Below are positions 23,328-29,252 of a DNA stretch of 29,252 bases, one piece after another (position 1 is the stretch's first letter; each line of letters begins with the position of its first letter). The translations under genes and the position numbers were made by a program. Origin of the DNA: Pontimonas sp. (GTDB taxonomy: Bacteria; Actinomycetota; Actinomycetes; Actinomycetales; Microbacteriaceae); the NCBI GenBank assembly GCA_017852615.1, contig JAFMKX010000005.1:1-29252 (forward strand). Reading direction: 5' to 3'. The notes beneath the pieces were generated by a model. That model worked only from the letters and a program-made list of their open reading frames with translations, was not told where the DNA came from and did no database searches.

Positions 23328-23370
23328 GGCACCTTCGACACGGTGCCGCATATAGCGAAGGTGGTCCTCC
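23328..23370 (+). promoter_or_regulatory. valS: valS leader with two mutually exclusive hairpins over the ribosome site
   Basis: Hairpin A: GGCACC (23328-23333) pairs with GGTGCC (23342-23347), 6 bp. Hairpin B: CACCTTCG (23330-23337) pairs with CGAAGGTG (23356-23363), 8 bp. They share bases 23330-23333, so only one can form. Hairpin B covers the Shine-Dalgarno AAGGTGG (23358-23364) that lies 6 bases before the valS ATG; hairpin A leaves it free. No T-box signature (GGTGGTACCGCG) is present. Whether it is a real switch is not shown. Confidence 0.45.
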
Positions 23371-25950
23371 ATGACGGGCACAATTCCGGAAAAACCCGCC
23401 CTGGAAGGTCTTGAAGCAACCTGGGGCAAGAACTGGGAAGACCAGGGCACCTACCACTTTCGGCGGGATCAAGCTCTAGAGCGCGGTAAAGACAATGTCT
23501 TCGCGATTGACACTCCCCCTCCCACCGCCTCGGGCAGTCTTCATATCGGCCATGTTTTTAGCTACACCCACATGGATCTCCAAGCGCGTTACCAGCGCAT
23601 GCGAGGCAAAGAGATTTTCTATCCGATGGGCTGGGATGACAACGGGCTTCCCACCGAACGCCGGGTGCAAAATTACTACGGCGTGAGATGCGACCCTTCA
23701 TTGCCCTATACCGAGGGGTTCACCCCGCCCCTAGAAGCCGGCGCGAGCGTCGATGGCTCAAAGCCTGGTGATGCGCTCCCGATTAGTCGCCGAAATTTCA
23801 TCGAACTATGCGAAAAGCTCACGCTCGAAGATGAAGAACAATTTGAAGACCTCTGGCGAACCTTGGGGCTGAGCGTCGACTGGAATCTCACCTACCGCAC
23901 GATTGACGATCAATCTCAACGCGTCGCGCAGCGGGCTTTTCTGCGCAATCTTTCCCGCGGTGAGGCCTATCGCGCTGATGCCCCCACCCTGTGGGATATC
24001 ACCTTTAGAACAGCGGTAGCGCAGGCGGAACTCGAGGATCGAGACCAACCCGCGGCTTATCACAAGGTTCGTTTTCATGGTGGCGAGAGCGACGATGTCA
24101 TCATCGTTACCACCCGCCCAGAACTCATTGCCGCCTGTGTCGCCCTGGTGGCCCACCCCGACGATGAGCGTTATCAAGGACTTTTTGGCTCGAGCGTAAC
24201 CTCTCCCCTATTTGGGGTTGAAGTTCCCGTCTTGGCCCATCCTTTGGCGCAACAAGACAAAGGCACAGGAATTGCCATGGTCTGTACGTTTGGTGATGTC
24301 ACCGACGTCATCTGGTGGCGGGAACTATCTCTTGACACCAGGCCCATCTTGGGCAAAGACGGACGGATTTTGGCGGAAAGTCCCGCATGGCTTACTAGCG
24401 AGAAAGCCATGGCAAGCTATGCAGAACTAGCCGGCAAAACCGTGTTCAGCGCCAAAGCAGCGATGGTCGACATGTTGGGCGAATCAGGAGACTTGGTCGA
24501 CACTCCCGAAAACATCACCCACCCGGTGAAATTCTTCGAAAAAGGCGACAAGCCCCTGGAAATTGTGACCACCAGACAGTGGTACATCTCCAATGGAGCT
24601 AAGGACAGCGATCTGAAGAACCGACTTCTCGAGCGCGGGCAACAAGTCGCCTTCCACCCCGATTTCATGAGGGTGCGCTACGAAAACTGGGTCAATGGGT
24701 TATCCGGTGATTGGCTCATTTCCCGCCAAAGATTCTTCGGAGTCCCCATTCCCGTGTGGTATCCCCTGGATACCGAGGGAAACCCTGTGGAGGGCGAAGT
24801 TCTGGTGCCCGAAGAATCAGCCTTGCCCGTGGACCCGTCCACCGATACTCCCCAGGGCTTTAGCGAAGACCAACGCGGTGTGCCAGGCGGCTTTGTCGGC
24901 GAGCTCGACATTATGGACACCTGGGCCACCAGTAGTTTGACTCCGCAGCTTGCCGGTCGTTGGGAAGAAGACCCTGAGTTATTTGGTGTGGTCTTCCCCT
25001 ATGACCTGCGCAGCCAGGGACAGGACATCATTCGAACCTGGCTCTTTAGCTCGATGTTGCGTGCTGAACTAGAGCACGGCACCATTCCCTGGAAAAACGC
25101 CGGAATTTCTGGCTTCATCGTGGATCCCGACCGCAAAAAGATGTCGAAATCTAAAGGCAACGTGGTGACCCCCCAGGGCATGCTGGATGAACACGGATCA
25201 GATGCGGTGCGGTACTGGGCTGCTTCTTCCCGGTTAGGAACCGATGCCGCTTTCGACCCACAAAACCCGAAGCAGATAAAGATCGGGCGACGCCTAGCCA
25301 TCAAAGTTCTCAACGCCGCGAAGTTTGTGTATAGCTTCGAGGGCGAAACGGGCGAGGTAACGCAAGCACTGGATTGGGACATGCTCAACACCCTGCGAGG
25401 TGTTGTGGAGCACGCTGGCGCCGCCTATGAGGCCTATGACCACGCCAGAGCTCTCGAATTAGCAGAAACCTTCTTCTGGACGTTCACCGATGATTACCTT
25501 GAATTGGTCAAAGAACGCGCTTATACCGGCGAGGGAGCACCCCGCACGAGTGCCATCACCGCATTACGAATCGCACTGGACACCCTCTTGCGTCTCTTTG
25601 CACCCGTGATTCCCTTTGCCACCGAAGAAGTATGGTCGTGGACACACGAGGGAAGTGTTCACCTAGCACCGTGGCCCACAGCAGACGAAATCCCCGCTGA
25701 TGCCGATTCAGACTCACACGCCGGGCTCCTCAACCTAGCCAGTGAGGCCTTGATTACCATTCGCCGAGCCAAGACAGACCTCAAAATTGCGCAGAAGACT
25801 GCGGCAACGAAGGCCACGTTGAAAGCGCCAGCACTTCTCTCCCTCGCGAGTGAGGACTTAGCCGGCGTGGGCAAAATCGCTGAGCTTAGCCTGGTCGAAT
25901 CTGACACTGTCGAGTTAGTCTCGATTGACATGGAACCACTCGATGAATAA
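23371..25950 (+). CDS. valS: Valine-tRNA ligase, form lacking the C-terminal coiled coil
   Basis: A class I synthetase of 859 residues that charges tRNA-Val. HIGH is at residues 58-61 (GSLHIGHVFSYTHMDLQARYQRMRG), KMSKS at 590-594 (DRKKMSKSKGN). Editing-domain wording is seen in 'VIIVTTRPELIAACVALVAHPDD' and 'GTGIAMVCTFGDVTDVIWW'. The anticodon-binding domain follows 'YSFEGETGEV' near 655-800. The end (about 790-859) is short and lacks the long heptad coiled coil that canonical ValS enzymes use to grip tRNA, so it belongs to the alternate ValS type seen in some Actinobacteria. The start ATG at 23371 has AAGGTGG 6 bases upstream. The GNAT gene overlaps its 3' end. Confidence 0.95.
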   Translation: MTGTIPEKPALEGLEATWGKNWEDQGTYHFRRDQALERGKDNVFAIDTPPPTASGSLHIGHVFSYTHMDLQARYQRMRGKEIFYPMGWDDNGLPTERRVQNYYGVRCDPSLPYTEGFTPPLEAGASVDGSKPGDALPISRRNFIELCEKLTLEDEEQFEDLWRTLGLSVDWNLTYRTIDDQSQRVAQRAFLRNLSRGEAYRADAPTLWDITFRTAVAQAELEDRDQPAAYHKVRFHGGESDDVIIVTTRPELIAACVALVAHPDDERYQGLFGSSVTSPLFGVEVPVLAHPLAQQDKGTGIAMVCTFGDVTDVIWWRELSLDTRPILGKDGRILAESPAWLTSEKAMASYAELAGKTVFSAKAAMVDMLGESGDLVDTPENITHPVKFFEKGDKPLEIVTTRQWYISNGAKDSDLKNRLLERGQQVAFHPDFMRVRYENWVNGLSGDWLISRQRFFGVPIPVWYPLDTEGNPVEGEVLVPEESALPVDPSTDTPQGFSEDQRGVPGGFVGELDIMDTWATSSLTPQLAGRWEEDPELFGVVFPYDLRSQGQDIIRTWLFSSMLRAELEHGTIPWKNAGISGFIVDPDRKKMSKSKGNVVTPQGMLDEHGSDAVRYWAASSRLGTDAAFDPQNPKQIKIGRRLAIKVLNAAKFVYSFEGETGEVTQALDWDMLNTLRGVVEHAGAAYEAYDHARALELAETFFWTFTDDYLELVKERAYTGEGAPRTSAITALRIALDTLLRLFAPVIPFATEEVWSWTHEGSVHLAPWPTADEIPADADSDSHAGLLNLASEALITIRRAKTDLKIAQKTAATKATLKAPALLSLASEDLAGVGKIAELSLVESDTVELVSIDMEPLDE

Positions 25951-26413
25951 TTCTTCGCCAGATTTTCAGATTCGCCCCATTGCCCAGGGTGATCGTGAGC
26001 AGTGGGAAATACTCTTCCTGGCCTACGGGGTGTTCTATGAGACTGATTTCTCGCCCGACGTATTGGATGGCGTGTGGAAGTGGCTGATGAATCCCTCGCA
26101 TCCGATCAAAGCATGGGTGGCCTCCGGGGATCATGGACTGTTGGGTTTTGCCCACCTACGATTTCACGACGACACCTTCACTGCCGGACCGGCGTGGTTT
26201 CTCGATGACCTCTTCACATCACCGCAAGCCCGAGGCAAGGGTGTCGCCACAGCGTTAATCACCGCTCTCCAAGACCATGCCGCTCGCCACGGTGGCGGGA
26301 CTCTGCGCTGGATTACCGGAGCCGAAAACACCACTGCACAAAGTCTTTATGATTCCTTGGCCACAAGGACTTCCTGGGTGATGTACGAGCAAGAAATTGA
26401 CGAGAGCAGCTAA
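25943..26413 (+). CDS. GNAT family N-acetyltransferase
   Basis: A protein of 156 residues. It has the GNAT fold with 'FQIRPIAQGDREQWEILFLAYGVFYE' at the start, 'LLGFAHLRFHDDTFTAGPAWFLDDLFTSPQARGKGVATALITALQDHA' containing the acetyl-CoA loop RGKGVA, and 'GGTLRWITGAENTTAQSLYDSLA' near the end. The substrate is unknown. I chose the ATG at 25943, which overlaps the valS stop by 8 bases, so it is coupled to valS; an earlier TTG at 25925 is less likely. No ribosome site of its own is strong. Confidence 0.88.
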   Translation: MNNSSPDFQIRPIAQGDREQWEILFLAYGVFYETDFSPDVLDGVWKWLMNPSHPIKAWVASGDHGLLGFAHLRFHDDTFTAGPAWFLDDLFTSPQARGKGVATALITALQDHAARHGGGTLRWITGAENTTAQSLYDSLATRTSWVMYEQEIDESS

Positions 26414-26601
26414 TGCAACTGGGTTCACGGTTTTCGGTCGGAGAAACTCCCCGAGGTGTATCCCCAGAACTGGAGGCCGCACTGCGCCAGGTAGAAGCCA
26501 AACTTAGTGCCCAAGATCAGGCCACACTGCGCTGGACCCTCACGTGGTTAGAAGGTCGTCCCGTGTGTGAATTAGATAACGGAACGCTGGTACGCGGATA
26601 A
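26413..26601 (+). CDS. Small protein of unknown function
   Basis: A protein of 62 residues: MQLGSRFSVGETPRGVSPELEAALRQ followed by a charged, probably helical stretch and the ending WLEGRPVCELDNGTLVRG. The start codon shares a base with the stop codon of the GNAT gene (TAATG), which is strong evidence of coupled translation. No membrane segment, signal or metal motif is visible, and I do not recognise the family. It is convergent with clpX, which ends 4 bases later on the other strand. Confidence 0.65.
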   Translation: MQLGSRFSVGETPRGVSPELEAALRQVEAKLSAQDQATLRWTLTWLEGRPVCELDNGTLVRG

Positions 26602-26605
26602 GCGT

Positions 26606-27880
26606 TTAGGCAGACTTCTCACGCTTGAGCGGCGTCTTGTTCACAATGGTGGGCATAGTCCCGCTGGTGACACAGTCGCGGGTAATGATGACGCGCTCGA
26701 TGGTGTCGTTGGAGGGCACATCAAACATCACGGGCCCCAGGACCTCTTCCAAAATGGCACGGAGTCCGCGCGCTCCCGTTTGACGAAGTGACGCCAACGC
26801 CGCGATCTCGTGCAGCGCTTCTTCTTCAAACTCCAACGTCACACCGTCTAGTTCGAACATGCGTTGGTATTGCTTGATTAAGGCGTTCTTAGGAGTGGTC
26901 AAAATATCGATCAAGGCGGTTTCATCCAGAGGGGTGACCGTCGTGACCACGGGAAGACGGCCGATGAATTCAGGAATCAATCCGAACTTGTGAAGGTCCT
27001 CGGGCAACACCGAGCTAAAGAGGTCGTCATGGTTTCCCTTGCTGTGGAGTGGGGCGCCGAAGCCGATGCCGTGTCGTCCCACTCGTTGGGAAATGATTTC
27101 TTCCAAGCCAGCAAAGGCACCCGCCACGATGAATAAAACGTTCGTCGTGTCAATTTGGATGAATTCTTGCTGGGGATGTTTACGCCCACCCTGCGGTGGA
27201 ACAGCCGCCACCGTGCCTTCCAAAATCTTCAACAAAGCCTGTTGGACACCCTCGCCGGAGACATCGCGGGTGATCGAAGGGTTTTCTGCCTTGCGAGCAA
27301 TTTTGTCCACTTCATCGATATAGATGATGCCCTGTTCCGCACGCTTGACGTCGTAATCGGCGGCCTGAATCAGCTTGAGCAGGATGTTTTCTACGTCTTC
27401 GCCGACATATCCGGCCTCGGTCAAGGCCGTTGCATCAGCTACAGCAAAAGGAACATTGAGTCTCTTAGCCAGTGTTTGCGCAAGATACGTCTTTCCACAG
27501 CCTGTGGGCCCAATGAGCAGGATGTTGCTTTTTTGAATGTCAACGTCGGTGTCTTCTTCGACAGCGTGCGGGGTGCTACCCGCCCGAACTCTTTTGTAGT
27601 GGTTATAGACCGCTACCGAGAGGGAACGCTTGGCGGCCTCTTGGCCAATAACGTATTCCTCCAAGAAACCATAGATTTCTTTGGGCTTAGGCAGATCGAA
27701 GTCCACGACCGCTTCGCTCTGGGTCTCCATTTGGCGTTCGTCAATGATTTCATTGCACAATTCCACGCACTCGTCGCAAATGTAGACGCCAGGACCAGCA
27801 ATCAGTTGCTGTACTTGCTTTTGACTCTTGCCACAAAAGGAACACTTCAGTAGTTCGCCAGATTCGCCGGTTCGCGCCAT
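26606..27880 (-). CDS. clpX: ATP-dependent Clp protease ATP-binding subunit ClpX
   Basis: An AAA+ unfoldase of 424 residues that feeds substrates to ClpP. The N-terminal zinc-binding domain has Cys13, Cys16, Cys35 and Cys38 (CSFC and CDEC). The AAA+ domain has Walker A GPTGCGKT at 124-131, Walker B 'IIYIDEVDKIARK', a GYVG pore loop ('EAGYVGEDVE') and the ClpP-binding loop IGF ('HGIGFGAPL'). The ATG at 27880 has GGGAGG 7 bases upstream; a longer reading frame to 27919 has no ribosome site. clpP lies to the right on the same strand, but copC is inserted between, so clpX must have its own promoter in 27881-28017. Confidence 0.97.
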   Translation of the reverse strand: MARTGESGELLKCSFCGKSQKQVQQLIAGPGVYICDECVELCNEIIDERQMETQSEAVVDFDLPKPKEIYGFLEEYVIGQEAAKRSLSVAVYNHYKRVRAGSTPHAVEEDTDVDIQKSNILLIGPTGCGKTYLAQTLAKRLNVPFAVADATALTEAGYVGEDVENILLKLIQAADYDVKRAEQGIIYIDEVDKIARKAENPSITRDVSGEGVQQALLKILEGTVAAVPPQGGRKHPQQEFIQIDTTNVLFIVAGAFAGLEEIISQRVGRHGIGFGAPLHSKGNHDDLFSSVLPEDLHKFGLIPEFIGRLPVVTTVTPLDETALIDILTTPKNALIKQYQRMFELDGVTLEFEEEALHEIAALASLRQTGARGLRAILEEVLGPVMFDVPSNDTIERVIITRDCVTSGTMPTIVNKTPLKREKSA

Positions 27881-28017
27881 GGCCAAACCTCCCTGAACAC
27901 CGATGGGCAACTTCGCCAAAGCTTACCCGCCACCCTGGCAGGAACGGGGATTTTCCACAGGCACCTCATGGCGTGGCGGGAATACACTGGGGCTTGCCAA
28001 GAGAGGGAGAGCGTGCG
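27881..28017. promoter_or_regulatory. Divergent intergenic region clpX / copC
   Basis: This 137-base stretch separates the clpX and copC start codons. It holds the ribosome sites GGGAGG (clpX, minus) and GGGAG (copC, plus). A TACACT hexamer at 27983-27988 is a possible copC -10. A half-site GGCGAAG for the Clp gene regulator ClgR may lie near 27908-27920 on the minus strand, but the second half is missing. No CsoR-like palindrome is present upstream of copC. Confidence 0.3.
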
Positions 28018-28647
28018 GTGATTCGAGGGTTGGTAGGCGGCTGCTTGGCCCTGGGATTAATCGGCATGACGTCACCAGCGCTCGCTCACAACGTGGTGGA
28101 AGACCGCATTCCCTCACCGGATTCGATTATCACGACCTCGCCTGTGGAAATTTCGATTGCCACCAACGACATGTTTCTTGATCTCGGTGGCGAAGCGGGC
28201 GGTTTCGGCCTGGTCATGATGGACGACAACGGGCTCTACTACGGGGACGGGTGCGTCCTTCTTAACGAACGCCGCATGGAAGCCCTCGTGGATCTCGGGC
28301 CAGCCGGCAGGTACTCCATCGTCTATCAATTCGTGTCCGCTGATGGCCATCTGGTCTCAGAAAGCTATGACGTTGACTTCCAGCCGGATAATTCCCACAT
28401 ACCAGCGCAGGGCTACCCCGACGCCCCCGAATGCGGAGTAGATCGAGAAGCACCTGAAGACATCACCGCCATTGCCGAGTCTCCTGAGCTCACCAATGGC
28501 GATGCGCCCATCGAATCGCCATCGAGCACCGATGACGCCCTCGAAGGCATGAGCGCACCCAGCGGTGTCGCCGTAGGAATCGGAATTCTTGCCACCGTGG
28601 TGGCCACCGCGATTGCTATCGCACTATCGCGAAAAAGACGCGATTAG
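28018..28647 (+). CDS. copC: CopC domain copper-binding protein, membrane-anchored
   Basis: A protein of 209 residues. A signal peptide (residues 1-23, ending SPALA) would leave His24 as the mature N-terminus, as in CopC proteins, where it is a Cu(II) ligand. The CopC domain runs to about residue 121, with 'RIPSPDSIITTSPVEISIATND' and the typical 'VSADGHLVSESYDVDF' with His111. A serine/glutamate-rich linker leads to one membrane helix (about 185-204) and the tail SRKRRD. It would hold copper on the outer face. The GTG at 28018 has GGGAG about 8 bases upstream; an earlier start at 27973 would spoil the signal peptide. It is divergent from clpX and its stop codon overlaps that of clpP by 3 bases. 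Confidence 0.87.
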   Translation: MIRGLVGGCLALGLIGMTSPALAHNVVEDRIPSPDSIITTSPVEISIATNDMFLDLGGEAGGFGLVMMDDNGLYYGDGCVLLNERRMEALVDLGPAGRYSIVYQFVSADGHLVSESYDVDFQPDNSHIPAQGYPDAPECGVDREAPEDITAIAESPELTNGDAPIESPSSTDDALEGMSAPSGVAVGIGILATVVATAIAIALSRKRRD

Positions 28648-29252
28648 CCTGCGGTCACAGCCTCGGGGCCCTTAGCAGGACTTGCAGTGGGCGCCGTTTT
28701 ACGTGAGCTCAGAACCTGGTCAATGAGTCCATAGTCCAAAGCTTCACTAGCAGTGAGGATCTTGTCTCGATCGATATCGCGGTGCACTTCCTCGATGCTC
28801 TTCTTGGAGTGCTTCGACAGGGTCTCTTCCAACCACTCGCGCAGGCGAGCAATCTCTTTGGCCTGAATCTCAATATCTGAGGCCTGACCACGGCCCGCTT
28901 CACCCATCATGGGCTGGTGGATCAAGATCCGAGCGTTGGGCAGCGCCAAACGCTTTCCTGGCTCACCTCCGGCGAGAATAACGGCCGCAGCCGATGCCGC
29001 TTGGCCCAACACCACCGTTTGAATCTGGGGGCGGACATACTGCATCGTGTCGTAAATCGCTGTCATAGCGGTGAAGGATCCACCGGGTGAATTGATATAC
29101 ATCACGATGTCACGATCAGGGTCTTGGCTCTCGAGCACGAGCAGCTGAGCCATCACATCATCAGCGGAGGCGTCATCGACTTGAACGCCAAGAAACACAA
29201 TGCGGTCTTCGAAAAGCTTCGCGTAGGGGTCCTGGCGCTTGAATCCGTAACT
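28644..29252 (-). CDS. clpP: ATP-dependent Clp protease proteolytic subunit ClpP, partial
   Basis: The last 202 residues of ClpP; the start lies beyond the right edge. The visible part begins SYGFKRQDPYAKLFEDRIVFLG, so only a few N-terminal residues are missing. The catalytic Ser is in GQAASAAAV (usually GMAAS), the His in 'ARILIHQPMMG', and 'HRDIDRDKILTASEALDYGLIDQV' carries the Asp. The C-terminal tail is short and disordered. By position next to clpX it is probably clpP2 of an actinobacterial clpP1-clpP2 pair (inference). Stop codon TAA at 28646-28644 overlaps the copC stop codon on the other strand. Confidence 0.95.
   Translation of the reverse strand, partial: SYGFKRQDPYAKLFEDRIVFLGVQVDDASADDVMAQLLVLESQDPDRDIVMYINSPGGSFTAMTAIYDTMQYVRPQIQTVVLGQAASAAAVILAGGEPGKRLALPNARILIHQPMMGEAGRGQASDIEIQAKEIARLREWLEETLSKHSKKSIEEVHRDIDRDKILTASEALDYGLIDQVLSSRKTAPTASPAKGPEAVTAG

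Noticed and set aside
23297..23370. T-box leader for valS
   Set aside because: The leader is too short and lacks the GGTGGTACCGCG core; GCGAAGGTGGTCC only resembles it superficially.
26600..26626. Terminator at the convergent junction of the 62-residue gene and clpX
   Set aside because: AAGCGT and ACGCTT form only a 6-bp stem with a 15-base loop and no T-run, and one arm is inside clpX.
27903..27925. ClgR operator upstream of clpX
   Set aside because: Only one half-site, GGCGAAG, fits; the inverted partner is not present at the expected spacing.
1..29252. Mobile elements, CRISPR arrays, prophage or toxin-antitoxin genes
   Set aside because: I looked for transposase or integrase motifs, regularly spaced repeats and paired small genes, and saw none.

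Overview
The window looks like chromosomal DNA of a small-genome actinobacterium, most likely of the Microbacteriaceae type. This is inferred from gene content and gene order, not from a database search. The supporting evidence is the core block clpP-clpX-valS-ileS-folC-DUF4233-ndk-VKOR-rne-rplU-rpmA-obg-proB-proA-nadD-rsfS, a typical actinobacterial arrangement. An RNase E/G with long disordered tails, an ileS preceded by a T-box leader, a short ProB and very tight gene packing fit the same picture. No mobile element, CRISPR array or prophage gene was seen. No gene-free stretch exceeds 300 bases.

Layout. Positions 1-5439 are an accessory region: the start of an osmoprotectant-type ABC ATPase running off the left edge, a TetR regulator, an App1-type phosphatase, a KhtT/KhtU-like K+/H+ antiporter pair, a rhodanese lipoprotein behind a CsoR/CstR-like palindrome, and a luciferase-like flavin oxidoreductase. 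Positions 5552-14881 are a long minus-strand run, read from right to left as rne, rplU, rpmA, obg, proB, proA, a small membrane protein, nadD, a proline-rich membrane protein, rsfS, tRNA-Ala(GGC) and pdxH. It combines RNA decay, ribosome parts and ribosome maturation with proline, NAD and vitamin B6 synthesis. A VKOR-family membrane protein (15116-15709) is divergent from rne and convergent with ndk.

Positions 15711-21849 are again minus strand: tetR, T-box, ileS, folC, DUF4233, ndk, with overlaps or short gaps. A divergent MHS-family transporter follows (21911-23227), ended by a strong terminator. Next come valS, a GNAT acetyltransferase and a 62-residue protein on the plus strand. The right end is clpX (minus), copC (plus) and the 3' part of clpP (minus, cut by the window edge). 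The copC gene sits between clpX and clpP, which are normally adjacent.

The most interesting signals are regulatory. They are (1) the ileS T-box, with a short Stem I and a perfect 7-bp pairing that covers the Shine-Dalgarno region; (2) a valS leader with two mutually exclusive hairpins, one of which hides the ribosome binding site; and (3) a perfect 9+9 palindrome of CsoR/CstR type between the promoter elements of the rhodanese lipoprotein. I did not find a clearly new multi-gene system. Most of the window is conserved housekeeping DNA, with accessory genes inserted at three places.
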